Part shown: in pieces, positions 1 through 9,296 of the stretch
Numbering within the stretch: the first letter of the stretch is position 1
How the letters are laid out: each line of letters opens with the position of its first letter
Assembly (NCBI RefSeq): GCF_001650735.1
Contig: NZ_LXVY01000001.1
Location: 186,001-250,000 of the forward strand
Direction: 5' to 3'
Length of the DNA stretch: 64,000 nt
DNA from: Sphingomonas sp. TDK1
GTDB lineage: Bacteria; Pseudomonadota; Alphaproteobacteria; Sphingomonadales; Sphingomonadaceae
Position numbers and translations under genes: made by a program
Notes under the pieces: model-generated
Seen by the model: only the letters and a program-made list of their open reading frames with translations
Told to the model about the DNA's origin: nothing
Databases searched by the model: none

Positions 1-452
1 CCGATATCGACCAGCGTCGAGCCTTCCCGCTCCGGGCAGCGCCTTAGCTCGTCGGCGATGAAGCGGGCGAAGCGATAGCTGTCCGGCCCGAAGAACACCG
101 CATCGGTGTCGTCGGTCGGATAAGCGGAGTGCACCAGCAGGTCGGGCCCGAGCGTTGAGACGCGGACCTTGCTGCGCAGAAGATCGCCCGCCGCCTCGAT
201 CAGGTCAGCAGCCCCCAGCGCTTCCAGCAGCGAGGCTTCGAGCAGATCGCGCGCGAAGGGCAGGCTCCAGCCGAAGACATCGCGCAGATCGGCGGCACGG
301 TGCCGGTCCGCCCGGGCGAGCACCCGGGCATGGGTGGCGGGCGTCGGCGTGATGAAGTGGTAGTCCCGCCGCTTGAGATAGGCGATCAGGTCGCGCAGCA
401 CTGCCGCCTCGCCCTCCGCCGCCACCGGCCGCTCCGCCACCGTCGTTACCAT
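1..452 (-). CDS. class I SAM-dependent methyltransferase (partial, 3' end outside window)
   Basis: An open frame runs from an ATG at 452 leftward off the window edge, about 150 codons. The N-terminal part is helical, with no signal peptide. Near residues 126-135 is a GPDSYRF stretch and the frame ends in TLVDIG. This layout, an N-terminal helical domain, then an F-GPDSYRF segment, then the start of a Rossmann motif I (VDIG), is seen in HemK/RlmG-like small-domain methyltransferases. The AdoMet-binding core lies outside the window, so the substrate cannot be guessed. It is divergent from the M1 peptidase with about 120 bp between the starts. Confidence 0.6.
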   Translation of the reverse strand, partial: MVTTVAERPVAAEGEAAVLRDLIAYLKRRDYHFITPTPATHARVLARADRHRAADLRDVFGWSLPFARDLLEASLLEALGAADLIEAAGDLLRSKVRVSTLGPDLLVHSAYPTDDTDAVFFGPDSYRFARFIADELRRCPEREGSTLVDI

Positions 453-571
453 GCGCACCCCCTGAATATCGTTCGGTATCAACGTTACGGGTCCGCAGAG
501 GGTCCAGCGCCATAGGATTGATCCATGGCAACAACCTTGCCCCGTGACGCGGCAGCGCCTAGCTCCGTGGC

Positions 572-2449
572 ATGCGCATTCTAGCCCTGGCCCTCGCCGC
601 TTCGACCATGCTCGTCTCCCCCGCCCTCGCCCAGCAGACCGCGCCCGCGCCGATCCTCACCACGCCCGAGGCGAAGGACGTGTGGACCTATGCGCGACCA
701 GAGATTGCCCGCGTCACCCATGTCGCGCTCGACCTGAAGGCGGATTTCGCGACCAAGGCGCTCAGTGGCACCGCGACGCTCGACATTCTTGCAGCACCCG
801 GCGCGAGCGAAATCGTGCTCGACGATGACGGGCTCGTGATTGCCAAGGTGACCGACGCCGCCGGCAAGCCGCTGCCCTTTACGGTGGGTGCCGCAAAGCC
901 GGACCTCGGCGCGCCGCTTATCGTGCAGCTGAACGGCGCGCGCAGAATCATGGTCCATTACGCCACCGCGCCCGGTGCCTCGGCGCTGCAATGGCTCGCG
1001 CCGACACTGACCGCCGGCAAGAAGAAGCCCTATCTGTTCAGCCAGGGCCAGCCGATCAACAATCGCAACTGGATTCCCACCCAGGACAGCCCCGGTATCC
1101 GCCAGACCTGGTCCGCGACGCTCACCGTCCCCGCCGACCTCGTCGCGGTGGCGAGCGGCACGCGGATCGACGGTGCCAGGGGCGTGCCGGCGGGCAAGGG
1201 ATGGCACAAGTTCCGCTTCCGGATGGACAAGCCGGTGCCGCCGTACCTGATCGCCTTCGCGGTCGGCGACCTCGCCTTCCAGCCCGTCGGCCCGCGCGCG
1301 GGCGTGTGGACCGAGCCGAGCATGCTGGCCGCCGCGGCGAAGGAAGTGTCCGATGTCGAGAAGATGATCGACGCGGCACAGGCGCTGTATGGCCCCTATC
1401 GCTGGGGCCGCTACGACATGCTCGTCCTGCCGCCAAGCTTCCCCTATGGCGGCATGGAGAACCCCACCCTCACCTTCCTGACGCCCACCATCATCACCGG
1501 CGACAAGTCGAACGTCGACGTGGTGGCGCACGAGCTGGCGCATAGCTGGTCGGGCAACCTCGTCACCAACGCGACCTGGTCGGATAGCTGGCTGAACGAG
1601 GGGTTCACGACCTATTTCGAGAACCGCATCATGGAGGCGGTGTACGGCAAGGAACGCGCCGCGACCGATGCCGATCTCGAATGGGACGGCCTGCAGAAGG
1701 ACATCGCCGATGCCGGCGGCATGGAAGCTGCCACGACGCGGCTGCACGGCGACCCCGGCGCGACCTTCGGCCAGCTCGACTACTTCAAGGGCTCGACCTT
1801 CCTGCGCACGATCGAGCGCACGGTCGGTCGCGCGCGCTGGGACGTGTATCTGCGCGGCTATTTCGACCGGCATGCCTTCCAGCCGCAGACCACCGCCGGC
1901 TTTCTGGCAGATCTGCGTACGAACCTGATCCAGGGCGATGCCGGGCTCGAGGCCAACCTGCAGCTCGACAAATGGGCCTATGCCGCCGGGTTGCCGAACA
2001 ATGCGGTGCACGTCCAGTCGGCGACGCTGAAGGCGGTCGACGCCCAACTGGCGGCGGTGAATGCGGGCGGGCCGGTCTCGGCAGTGCACCCGCAAGGCTG
2101 GGCGACCCAGCAATGGCTGCGCTTCCTCAACGGACTGAACCGTCAGCAGACGACGGCACGGCTTAAGGAACTCGACATGGCGCTGGGGTTGTCGGCATCG
2201 AACAACGCCTATGTCCGCTCGGCCTGGGGCGAGCTGGCGATCGCCAACCGCTACGACCCGGCGGTGCCGAGCATGGCGAAGCTGGTCGGCAGCGTCGGTC
2301 GCGGCCTGCTGATCTATCCGATCTACAAGGACCTGATGGCGCAGGGCGACTGGGGCAAGCCGATCGCGCGGCGCTTCTACGAAGCCTCCAAGGCAAGCTA
2401 CCACCCCACCGTCGCGGCGGGCTTGGCCAAGATCGTCGGCGCGGAATGA
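572..2449 (+). CDS. M1 family zinc metallopeptidase (aminopeptidase / LTA4-hydrolase type)
   Basis: A 625-residue exported aminopeptidase that removes N-terminal residues from peptides, probably in the periplasm. Residues 1-20 form a clear Sec signal ending in ALAQQ. The M1 substrate motif appears as GGMEN near residue 293. The zinc site HELAH is at about 320-324, with the third ligand Glu 19 residues downstream in [12 protein letters not shown]-terminal helical repeat region of the leukotriene-A4-hydrolase type runs from about 480 to the end. Length and domain order are normal for the bacterial LTA4H-like branch. It is followed four bases later by a tiny zinc-ribbon gene. Confidence 0.93.
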   Translation: MRILALALAASTMLVSPALAQQTAPAPILTTPEAKDVWTYARPEIARVTHVALDLKADFATKALSGTATLDILAAPGASEIVLDDDGLVIAKVTDAAGKPLPFTVGAAKPDLGAPLIVQLNGARRIMVHYATAPGASALQWLAPTLTAGKKKPYLFSQGQPINNRNWIPTQDSPGIRQTWSATLTVPADLVAVASGTRIDGARGVPAGKGWHKFRFRMDKPVPPYLIAFAVGDLAFQPVGPRAGVWTEPSMLAAAAKEVSDVEKMIDAAQALYGPYRWGRYDMLVLPPSFPYGGMENPTLTFLTPTIITGDKSNVDVVAHELAHSWSGNLVTNATWSDSWLNEGFTTYFENRIMEAVYGKERAATDADLEWDGLQKDIADAGGMEAATTRLHGDPGATFGQLDYFKGSTFLRTIERTVGRARWDVYLRGYFDRHAFQPQTTAGFLADLRTNLIQGDAGLEANLQLDKWAYAAGLPNNAVHVQSATLKAVDAQLAAVNAGGPVSAVHPQGWATQQWLRFLNGLNRQQTTARLKELDMALGLSASNNAYVRSAWGELAIANRYDPAVPSMAKLVGSVGRGLLIYPIYKDLMAQGDWGKPIARRFYEASKASYHPTVAAGLAKIVGAE

Positions 2450-2453
2450 GGCC

Positions 2454-2597
2454 ATGCCGCGCGGCGTCGCCAAGCGGGACCTGCCCACCAAGACCTGCCC
2501 GGTCTGCCAGCGCCCCTTCGCCTGGCGAAAGAAGTGGGCGCGAGACTGGGAGAGCGTCGTCTATTGTTCGGAGCGGTGCCGGCGGGCGGCGAAATGA
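2454..2597 (+). CDS. DUF2256 small zinc-ribbon protein
   Basis: A 47-residue ORF with ATG at 2454 and TGA at 2595-2597, starting 4 bp after the M1 peptidase stop. The sequence has a CPVCQRPF pair, a WRKKW-RDW core and a second pair in YCSERCRR, so four cysteines in a CxxC...CxxxC arrangement. This is the hallmark of the DUF2256 family, usually 45-55 residues and common in Proteobacteria. The function is unknown. A structural zinc site is likely, and it probably shares a transcript with the peptidase. Confidence 0.85.
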   Translation: MPRGVAKRDLPTKTCPVCQRPFAWRKKWARDWESVVYCSERCRRAAK

Positions 2598-2606
2598 ACG
2601 CTATTC

Positions 2607-2719
2607 AAGCCCCTCCCCTTCAGGGGAGGGGTCGGGGTGGGGCATGACCGACTAGCGAAGGACTCGCTCCCAGTTCAGCCCCCACCCCCAACCCCTCCCC
2701 TGAAGGGGAGGGGCTTTTA
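2607..2719. repeat. GC-rich inverted repeat (REP-like) between convergent genes
   Basis: Two related arms face each other. The left arm at 2607-2643 contains CCCCTCCCCTTCAGGGGAGG, itself a hairpin, followed by a G-rich tail. The right arm at 2678-2718 carries the complementary C-rich tail and the same hairpin, ending in GGGGCTTTT. The unit sits exactly between two convergent genes and can fold into one long cruciform or two hairpins. It may act as a bidirectional terminator, and a related unit lies at 16225-16310. Confidence 0.75.
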
Positions 2720-2723
2720 GACG

Positions 2724-3083
2724 TCACTGATACCGCAGCGTCTTCCCGAAGCCGGTATTCGTCTTCACCATCTTCATCAGCTTGCGCAGATACGCCTTCA
2801 CCTCGCGTTCGAACCGTTGCTCGCTGCGCACTCCGGCGCGGTAGAAATCGTCCTTCGCCAGCAATGCCTTCACCGCTTCGGCGAACCGCGCCTGATCGTC
2901 GACCGCGTCGTTATGCCGGAACTGCTCGCACACCCATTCCTCGGCGGCGGCCTTGTCATAGTCGTCCTCGCGGTCGCGGCCGTAGCGATCGGCGACATCC
3001 TGGTCCGAACGCGCCGCCTTGATCCGGCGTTCGAGCCACAGGCGAACCTGCGCCGCATCCCAGGGAACCTGCGCCTCGCTCAT
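2724..3083 (-). CDS. conserved hypothetical protein (119 aa)
   Basis: The frame is open further upstream, but the real start is the ATG at 3083. It overlaps the DUF423 stop (ATGA) and gives a protein beginning MSEAQVPWD. The product is a soluble, charged helical protein, rich in Asp, Lys and Arg, with no signal peptide or membrane segment. A central stretch near 33-42 (RYGRDREDDYDK) is very acidic and basic in turn. I do not recognise a family. Its translational coupling to DUF423 suggests a two-gene unit. Confidence 0.7.
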   Translation of the reverse strand: MSEAQVPWDAAQVRLWLERRIKAARSDQDVADRYGRDREDDYDKAAAEEWVCEQFRHNDAVDDQARFAEAVKALLAKDDFYRAGVRSEQRFEREVKAYLRKLMKMVKTNTGFGKTLRYQ

Positions 3084-3421
3084 CGCGCGCCCCGGGAGGC
3101 CAGCACCCAGGCCAGCCACAGCCAGCCGAGGATCATCGCCGCCCCGCCGATCGGCGTCACCGCGCCCAGCCAGCGCGGCAGGCCCAGCGCCATCAGGTAG
3201 AGCGTGCCGGCGAACACCAGCCCCCCGCCGACGAACAGCGCCGCCGGCCCGCGCGCGCCGAGCTGCAGCGCGACCAGCGCCGCCACCGCATGCACCAGCT
3301 GATAATGGCCGCCGGTCTTGAGCCATTCGACCGCCGGCCCCTGCGCGCCATGCGCACCAAAGGCGCCGGCCGCCACCGCCATCGCGCCCGAGAGCGCCGC
3401 CAGCACCGCGATCCAGTTCAT
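3080..3421 (-). CDS. DUF423 small integral membrane protein
   Basis: A 113-residue membrane protein with four hydrophobic segments. The N-terminal FGAHG motif is followed by a GGHYQLVHAVAAL segment, both typical of the DUF423/YgdD family, whose members are about 120 residues long and sit in the inner membrane. The function is unknown. It lies 15 bp downstream of the stop of the Kef-type antiporter, on the same strand, and overlaps the next gene by 4 bp. Confidence 0.88.
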   Translation of the reverse strand: MNWIAVLAALSGAMAVAAGAFGAHGAQGPAVEWLKTGGHYQLVHAVAALVALQLGARGPAALFVGGGLVFAGTLYLMALGLPRWLGAVTPIGGAAMILGWLWLAWVLASRGAR

Positions 3422-3436
3422 GCGCCTGCTCCCCGA

Positions 3437-5218
3437 TCAACCATCGCCGCGATCCTGCACCGCCGCGGCCGCCGCCGCGGCCTGGCTGAACATCCCGTCT
3501 CGCCCGGCATAGATGTCGCCGGTCTCCTTCTGCGCCTTGAGCCGCGCGAGATCGGTGCGGCGATATTCGGCCTCGGTCCGGTCGATCTCGGCACCGTCGA
3601 CGCCCACCGCGTCCATCGCCCGCCGCGCCATCACGATGGCACTCTCCAGCACCTCGCGCACCACGCCGGACAGCGGCGCACCGTTGAGTTTCATCACGCT
3701 GCGGCGGTCATAGGCGCGCACGAAGATGCTCGCATGCGGGAACGCTGCGTGCACGCCCTCCACCACCTCGGTGTCCATTACGTCGCCGTCCTGGCAGAAC
3801 ATGATGAGCTCGGCTTCCGCGGCCCCCGCCTGGCGGAGCAGATCGATGCGGGTGCCGTCGCCATAATAGACCTTCATCCCGAAGCTGCCGGCGGTCTCGA
3901 TCATCTCGACGTCGCGGTCGATGATCGTCACCGGGATCCCTTGCGCGATCAGCATCTGCGACACCGTCTGGCCGAAACGGCCATAGCCGACCACCACCGC
4001 GTTGGCCCCTTCCTGCCGGGGACCATCGGGCGTCGCGCCGGCCTTGACCGGTTCGGCACGCAGGCGCCTGGTGGCCATCATCAGGAACGGCGTGGTCGCC
4101 ATCGAGACGGTGACGATCGCGCTGAACACGCTTGCCGCCTGCGGCTCGATCAGCAGCGCCTTCTGCGCCTGGGCGAACAGCACGAAGCCGAACTCACCGC
4201 CCTGGCTGAGCAGCACGCCAAGCGCGAAGGCACCGCGCGTCTTCATTCCGAACAGCAGCCCCAGCCCCATGATCAGCGCCGCCTTGGCGGCGATCAGCGC
4301 CAGCGCCATGCCGGCGACGAAGAAGGGCCGTTCGGCAATCGCGTGGAGGTCCAGCGTCATGCCCACCGCCACGAAGAACAGCCCGAGCAGGATCGCACGA
4401 AACGGCTCGACATCGGCTTCGATCTCGTGGCGGAACGGCGAGTCTGCGAGCATCACGCCCGCGATGAACGCACCGAGCGCCGCCGACAGGCCCAGCGCCT
4501 CCATCACTGCCGCGCTGGCGATCACCGTCAGCAGACCGGCGAAGACGAACATCTCGCGCTCGTCCAGATTGCCGATCAGCCGGAACAGCGGCCGCAGTAG
4601 AAAGCGTCCCGCCACCACCAGCCCGACGATCGCCCCGACGGTATAGAGACCCAGCAGCCAGCCCGGCGGTCCGCCCTGGTCGGCCGGATTGCGCGACAGC
4701 GCCGCGACGATGGTGATCAGCGGCACGATCGACAGATCCTGGAACAGCAGGATCGCGAAGGCGCGCTCGCCGAACGGGGTGCGCAAGCGCCCGGCGGATT
4801 GCAGCAGCGGCAGCACCTGGGCGGTCGAGGACAAGCCCATCGGCAGGCCGAGCGCCAGCGCGGCGGCAAGCGTGGAGCCCGTCACCGCCCAAACGATCGC
4901 CGCGATCGCGATACCGCAGAGCGCCACCTGCAACAGCCCGAGCCCGAAAATATCGCGCCGCATCCGCCACAGGCGCGACGGGCTCAGCTCCAGCCCCACG
5001 AGAAACAGGAGGAGCGCGATGCCGAGTTCGGCGATCCCCATCTTGCCCTCGGCATCGCCGACCAGCCGCAGCACATGCGGGCCGACCAGCGCACCGGCGA
5101 CAAGGAAGCCGAGGGTCGCACCAAGTCCCAGCCGCCGGAACAGCAGCACGAAGAACAGCGCGAAGCCGAGCATCGGCACCGCATCGACCAGCATTGAACC
5201 GTCTGCAGCATGCTCCAT
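3437..5218 (-). CDS. CPA2 family monovalent cation:proton antiporter (Kef-type) with TrkA-N domain
   Basis: A 593-residue antiporter. Residues from about 10 to 380 form the CPA2 membrane domain with about 12 hydrophobic helices, for example a LVGLELSPS motif and a GAFIAGVMLADS motif. A cytoplasmic RCK/TrkA-N nucleotide-binding domain follows (VVVGYGRFGQTVSQ, then the DRD pair and YYGDGTR). KefB/KefC proteins exchange K+ for H+ under glutathione gating, and this architecture matches. The start is set at the ATG (MEHAADGS) that overlaps the stop of the IscU-like gene, because a longer 633-codon frame is only open sequence with low-complexity residues. No KefF/KefG partner is adjacent. Confidence 0.9.
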   Translation of the reverse strand: MEHAADGSMLVDAVPMLGFALFFVLLFRRLGLGATLGFLVAGALVGPHVLRLVGDAEGKMGIAELGIALLLFLVGLELSPSRLWRMRRDIFGLGLLQVALCGIAIAAIVWAVTGSTLAAALALGLPMGLSSTAQVLPLLQSAGRLRTPFGERAFAILLFQDLSIVPLITIVAALSRNPADQGGPPGWLLGLYTVGAIVGLVVAGRFLLRPLFRLIGNLDEREMFVFAGLLTVIASAAVMEALGLSAALGAFIAGVMLADSPFRHEIEADVEPFRAILLGLFFVAVGMTLDLHAIAERPFFVAGMALALIAAKAALIMGLGLLFGMKTRGAFALGVLLSQGGEFGFVLFAQAQKALLIEPQAASVFSAIVTVSMATTPFLMMATRRLRAEPVKAGATPDGPRQEGANAVVVGYGRFGQTVSQMLIAQGIPVTIIDRDVEMIETAGSFGMKVYYGDGTRIDLLRQAGAAEAELIMFCQDGDVMDTEVVEGVHAAFPHASIFVRAYDRRSVMKLNGAPLSGVVREVLESAIVMARRAMDAVGVDGAEIDRTEAEYRRTDLARLKAQKETGDIYAGRDGMFSQAAAAAAAVQDRGDG

Positions 5219-5652
5219 CAGACGCGCGCCTCCACCGCCTGGGCAGCGGCTTCCGCCGCGGCCTCGAAGGCCAGCCGGATCGAGGCGTGACGACCGCGGT
5301 GCGGAAGGGCGGGGATGAACAGCTCCATGCCGGGCCATTCGGGCGGCGCATCGCGCTCACCCGCCAGCCACGCCGTCAGCTGGTCGCGTGCCGTGGCGAT
5401 GTCGGCGGGGGTGCGACCTACCACCGCCTCGCCCATCAGCGCCGCCGACGCCTGACCCAGCGCACAGGCCCGGACCAGCATGCCAACCGCCCCCACCCGG
5501 CCGGACTCATCGACCGAAATGTCGACGGTCACCCGGCTCCCGCATACCGGCGAGCGTTTCTCGGACGTGCCGCCGGGCTGCTCCAGCCGCGCATGATGGG
5601 GGATGGCAGCAGCCAGGCGCAGGATTTCCATATTGTAGAGCGGGGCGTTCAT
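5218..5652 (-). CDS. IscU/NifU-N-like iron-sulfur scaffold protein
   Basis: A 144-residue protein of the IscU/NifU N-terminal family, which normally assembles 2Fe-2S clusters on three cysteines. The first (SPVCGSRV) and second (VRACALGQAS) cysteine motifs are present. The position of the third, usually R-x-x-C in the last helix region, reads GRHASIRLAF with Ala instead of Cys. Histidines beside it might substitute. It could therefore be a cluster-binding variant or a non-scaffold paralogue. It is coupled by ATGA overlap to the Kef-type antiporter. Confidence 0.75.
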   Translation of the reverse strand: MNAPLYNMEILRLAAAIPHHARLEQPGGTSEKRSPVCGSRVTVDISVDESGRVGAVGMLVRACALGQASAALMGEAVVGRTPADIATARDQLTAWLAGERDAPPEWPGMELFIPALPHRGRHASIRLAFEAAAEAAAQAVEARV

Positions 5653-5746
5653 CCCCCCGATCTAGGGTAGCCGCCCGGCAGTTGCGAGCGCGAATTACCC
5701 ATCCTTCGTATGGGTTGCGCGGTGCGGCCCCTTGGCTTCCAGCGGA

Positions 5747-6325
5747 TCAGTCCGCCTTGCGGCGGCGCGGATGCGCGTCCTCCGGCTCGGCCGCATCCGT
5801 GCTCCCATTGTCATCGCCGAACACCGGTTCGCCCTTGCGACGGCGATCGACGAAGTCGGCGATCGCCGCGCTGGTCGTGTCGAGGAGCGGATAGGTGACC
5901 GATCGGGTGATCCATTTCGGCCGGTGCGTGCGGCCGCCCTCGAACGTATCGAGTACCAGCATCATCACCAGGAAACCCATGCTGACCAGAATTAGCCCCT
6001 TGGCCACGCCGAACCCGACCCCCAGCGCGCGATCGATCGGGCCCAGCATCGAGTTGCGCATTTGCCCGCCCAGCGTGTTGGCGATGAGCCGCCCCCCGAA
6101 ATAGCTGAGCCCAGCCAGCACGGCGAAGGCGAGCACCGCCGCCCCGCCCTCGGTGCCGATCATGGGCGCGAGCAGCGCGGTAAAACCGGCATGGAAGAAC
6201 TTTACCGCCACGACCACGAGGATCCAGGCGAGGAATGCCAGCACCTCGGTGGTGAATCCGCGCAAGAAGCCGAGAATGGCCGCACCTGCGATGATGAGAA
6301 GCGTGACGATGTCGAGCCCGGTCAT
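5747..6325 (-). CDS. CvpA family membrane protein
   Basis: A 192-residue protein with four hydrophobic helices in the first 130 residues (LDIVTLLIIAGAAILGFLRG is the first). The family motif GLGFLRGFxxE appears near the N terminus as GFLRGFTTEV. The C-terminal 45 residues are hydrophilic and charged. CvpA is needed for colicin V production in E. coli and has wider roles in envelope stress. The start at 6325 (MTGLDIV) fits the family; the longer open frame adds a non-conserved basic stretch. It is divergent from radA. Confidence 0.88.
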   Translation of the reverse strand: MTGLDIVTLLIIAGAAILGFLRGFTTEVLAFLAWILVVVAVKFFHAGFTALLAPMIGTEGGAAVLAFAVLAGLSYFGGRLIANTLGGQMRNSMLGPIDRALGVGFGVAKGLILVSMGFLVMMLVLDTFEGGRTHRPKWITRSVTYPLLDTTSAAIADFVDRRRKGEPVFGDDNGSTDAAEPEDAHPRRRKAD

Positions 6326-6429
6326 GGCCGCTCCATAGCAGCGTGGCGCGCGCGGTGAAGAGGCCGTGATTGCGAAACCGTCCCGCGCACCATGTTCCCT
6401 TTTCGTTTCCGCTTCGCTACAGAGCGGCC

Positions 6430-7809
6430 ATGGCAAAACTCCAGAAGCGCTATGTGTGCCAGGCCTGCGGCTCGGCGACCTCGAAATGGGCGGGCCAATG
6501 CGCCGATTGCGCGGAATGGAACACGTTGGTCGAGGAAGCCGGCGGCCCCGCCACGCCGTTCCAGGCGAAGCACCACCTGCAATCGGGCGGGCGGATGATC
6601 CTGCTTTCCGGCCTCGATGCGGAAGTGACGCTTCCCGAACGCATGCCGAGCGGCATCGCCGAGTTCGACCGTGCGCTGGGCGGCGGCTTTGTGGAAGGCT
6701 CGGCGACGCTGATCGGCGGCGACCCGGGCATTGGCAAGTCGACGCTGCTGCTCCAGGCCGCAGCCCGGATCGCGAGCCGCGGCCTATCGGTCGCTTATGT
6801 CTCGGGCGAGGAAGCGGCGGACCAGGTGCGGCTACGTGCGCGCCGCCTCGGGCTGGGTCAGGCGCCGGTGCAGCTGGCCGCGGCCACGTCGGTGCGCGAC
6901 ATCCTGACGACGCTGAGCATGGCGACCCCGCCCGACCTGTTGATCATCGATTCGATCCAGACGATGCATTCGGACCTGATCGAAGGCGCGCCCGGCACGG
7001 TCAGCCAGGTGCGGGCCAGCGCGCAGGAACTGATTCGCTTTGCCAAGGAACGTGGCACCGCGCTGGTGATGGTGGGCCACGTCACCAAGGATGGCTCCAT
7101 CGCCGGCCCGCGCGTGCTGGAGCATATGGTGGATACGGTGCTCGCTTTTGAAGGCGAGCGGAGCCATCTCTACCGGATCCTGCGGGCGGTGAAGAACCGC
7201 TTCGGCGGTACGGACGAGATCGGCGTTTTCTCGATGCAGACCGAGGGACTGACGGAAGTGGCGAACCCCTCCTCGCTGTTCCTTACCCAGCGCGACGAGA
7301 ATGTGACCGGCGCCGTCGTGTTTCCGGCGCTGGAGGGCACGCGCCCGGTGCTGGTGGAGGTCCAGGCGCTGACCGTGCGGCTGGCCTCCGGGGCTACGCC
7401 GCGGCGATCCGTGGTCGGGTGGGATTCCTCGCGCCTGTCGATGGTGCTTGCGGTGCTGGAGGCGCGTTGCGGGCTGAGCTTCTCCGCCTGCGAAGTCTAT
7501 CTGAACATTGCCGGCGGCTATCGGGTGCAGGATCCGGCCGCCGATCTGGCGATCGCGGCAGCACTTGTGTCCGCGCTTTCCGAACGGCCGCTGCCGGCGG
7601 ACGCGGTGGTATTCGGGGAAATCGCCTTGTCCGGCGAAGTACGACCGGTGGCACACGCCGCGCTGCGCATGCGGGAAGCAGCAAAGCTCGGATTTTCGAA
7701 AGCGCTGGCGCCGCTCGCGGCACAGACGAAAGGAAGCGACTCGGCGCCGCTGGCCGTTTCCAACTTCCGCAGTCTTCAAGCGCTGGTGGGGCAATTATTG
7801 GGGCGTTAA
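6430..7809 (+). CDS. radA: DNA repair protein RadA
   Basis: A 459-residue RecA-like ATPase and branch-migration helicase for recombinational repair. In order it has the N-terminal C4 zinc finger (CQACGSATSKWAGQCADC), the Walker A box GGDPGIGKST near residue 96, the RadA-specific KNRFG motif near 255, and a C-terminal Lon-protease-like domain containing the APLAAQT segment. All key residues are present and the length matches E. coli RadA. The ATG at 6430 is chosen because MAKLQKRYVC is the conserved start. It is divergent from cvpA; about 200 bp without a gene follow before the PEP-CTERM gene. Confidence 0.96.
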   Translation: MAKLQKRYVCQACGSATSKWAGQCADCAEWNTLVEEAGGPATPFQAKHHLQSGGRMILLSGLDAEVTLPERMPSGIAEFDRALGGGFVEGSATLIGGDPGIGKSTLLLQAAARIASRGLSVAYVSGEEAADQVRLRARRLGLGQAPVQLAAATSVRDILTTLSMATPPDLLIIDSIQTMHSDLIEGAPGTVSQVRASAQELIRFAKERGTALVMVGHVTKDGSIAGPRVLEHMVDTVLAFEGERSHLYRILRAVKNRFGGTDEIGVFSMQTEGLTEVANPSSLFLTQRDENVTGAVVFPALEGTRPVLVEVQALTVRLASGATPRRSVVGWDSSRLSMVLAVLEARCGLSFSACEVYLNIAGGYRVQDPAADLAIAAALVSALSERPLPADAVVFGEIALSGEVRPVAHAALRMREAAKLGFSKALAPLAAQTKGSDSAPLAVSNFRSLQALVGQLLGR

Positions 7810-8010
7810 CCTTGAGCATGCGCATTTCTGCACATCTAATGGTAAACCGGCTTTCGTTTTGATACAGTAGGAACAGCCGGGGGGCTGACGATTCTCCAGG
7901 AACGTCTTGTAGCGCGGCATGGCGGGAACTATCCCGGTGTGGCGGCAGTTCCGCTATGTTAAGTATTTTCCTGTATTTTCGGAACGTTGACGAAGACGTA
8001 GGACAGGCAG
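7810..8010. other. gene-free stretch upstream of the PEP-CTERM gene
   Basis: About 200 bp with no coding signal. It is more AT-rich than its surroundings near 7960-7985, where GTATTTTCCT and GTATTTTCGG form an imperfect tandem repeat. It presumably carries the promoter of the PEP-CTERM/L,D-transpeptidase pair. I could not identify convincing -35/-10 boxes or a -24/-12 sigma-54 site. Confidence 0.4.
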
Positions 8011-8664
8011 ATGGGGGCGAAGTTGGGCAGCAAGCAATGGAAGACGGGAGGAGCGCCGAAGGTGGCCGTTCCCCTGCGCAAGCTTGGTGCCGCCGTGACG
8101 GCGGTTTCCCTGCTCTCCGCAACCTCCGCCGGCATCGCGGTGCCGCCCCTGGCGGCTGCGGTGGAGCATGTCTCGACGGCGCTCTCCGTTCTCTCGTCGC
8201 GGTCGCCAGGCGTCCGCGCGGCGGGTGCGTACAGCGTGAAGGGTAAGTATCACGTTGATACCCCACCCCCACCCTCCAAACCCGATGCTGCAAGCGTCTT
8301 CGATTTCTCGCTGCCGCCCGCGCCGGTTCCGGAGGCTGCGCCTCTGCCGCCCGATCTGCCGCTAGTCGACTCGCCGCCGCCGGGAAGTGACATCTTTTCG
8401 CCGATTTCGGACGTGATCCCGGCAGGCGCGCCCGGTGGCGTCATCGGTACCAACTCGATACCGCCTGGCGGTGGCGGTGGCGGTGGCGGCGGTGGCGGCG
8501 TTCCGCCCATCGGCGGCAATCCGACGCAGCCGCCGAATCCGCCGCCGCCACCGCCGCCGCCCACGGCCGTTCCCGAGCCGGCGCAGTGGCTGATGCTGCT
8601 CACGGCGTTCGCATTTGTCGGCGGCGCAATGCGCCGCCGCAGGCGGAGCCACATGCCCGCCTGA
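8011..8664 (+). CDS. PEP-CTERM sorting domain protein, proline/glycine-rich
   Basis: A 217-residue exported protein. Residues 20-50 contain a hydrophobic signal-like region. Residues 80-190 are low-complexity Pro/Ala/Asp sequence with a poly-Gly run (11 G) and a poly-Pro run. The C terminus has VPEPAQWLMLLTAFAFVGG followed by a basic RRRRR tail, matching the PEP-CTERM tripartite signal (PEP motif, hydrophobic helix, Arg cluster). Exosortase normally recognises and cleaves this signal in exopolysaccharide-producing bacteria. No exosortase is in the window. The stop overlaps the start of the next gene (TGATG). Confidence 0.85.
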   Translation: MGAKLGSKQWKTGGAPKVAVPLRKLGAAVTAVSLLSATSAGIAVPPLAAAVEHVSTALSVLSSRSPGVRAAGAYSVKGKYHVDTPPPPSKPDAASVFDFSLPPAPVPEAAPLPPDLPLVDSPPPGSDIFSPISDVIPAGAPGGVIGTNSIPPGGGGGGGGGGGVPPIGGNPTQPPNPPPPPPPPTAVPEPAQWLMLLTAFAFVGGAMRRRRRSHMPA

Positions 8665-9293
8665 TGATTACGACCCGCCAGATCGGCATCTGGGTTTCGG
8701 TAGGGGCGGCGTCGCTGCTGGTGTGCGCGCTGGCGGCGAAAGCGCTGGCGCCCCAGCTCGTCGCGCCCCAGGCGGTAATCACCCCTTCTGCACCGAAAAC
8801 CACGCAGGCAAAGGACCGCATCCGTTTCTCCAATGCCGATCTCCAGCAGGTGCCGCTGGCGGATGGTACGACACGCGTGATCCGCAGCCTGTTGCAGGTA
8901 CCGAACCGAATGGCGTTCGGCGATTTTGCCTGGGACGAGACCGGTGTGCCCGCAGGGCCGATCTGGATGCGCGTGGATCTGTCCCGCCAGATCCTTTCCG
9001 TGTTTCGCGGCGAGGACGAGATTGGCACCAGCGTGATTCTGTATGGTCAGGACGCAACACCGACGCCGACCGGCAACTTCCCCATTCGTGGACTGGAAAC
9101 CAACCATCGGTCGCGCAACTATGACGCGATGATGCCCTATACGCTGTGGCTTACCGCCGACGGCGTCGCCATCCATGGCAGCAATGTTCAGCAGGGCCTC
9201 GCCACCCATGGCTGCATCGGTGTACCGCTCGCCTTCGCGCAGAAGCTGTTTGCGGTGGCGAAACGCGGCGACGTGGTTTCCGTCGTCCCCTGA
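8664..9293 (+). CDS. L,D-transpeptidase (YkuD domain) protein
   Basis: A 209-residue protein with an N-terminal membrane anchor or signal (residues 7-28) and a C-terminal YkuD domain. The catalytic motif reads HGSNV, then ATHGCIGVP, with the active Cys and the two histidines in place. YkuD enzymes cross-link peptidoglycan by 3-3 bonds or attach proteins to it. The stop codon of the PEP-CTERM gene overlaps this ATG, so translation of the two is coupled. This domain is short and may be a variant with regulatory rather than bulk cross-linking activity. Confidence 0.87.
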   Translation: MITTRQIGIWVSVGAASLLVCALAAKALAPQLVAPQAVITPSAPKTTQAKDRIRFSNADLQQVPLADGTTRVIRSLLQVPNRMAFGDFAWDETGVPAGPIWMRVDLSRQILSVFRGEDEIGTSVILYGQDATPTPTGNFPIRGLETNHRSRNYDAMMPYTLWLTADGVAIHGSNVQQGLATHGCIGVPLAFAQKLFAVAKRGDVVSVVP

Positions 9294-9296
9294 AAT

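Noticed and set aside
581..2491. Long minus-strand frame opposite the M1 peptidase
   Set aside because: Low-complexity Arg/Gly-rich reading, no start context, fully covered by a motif-complete gene on the other strand.
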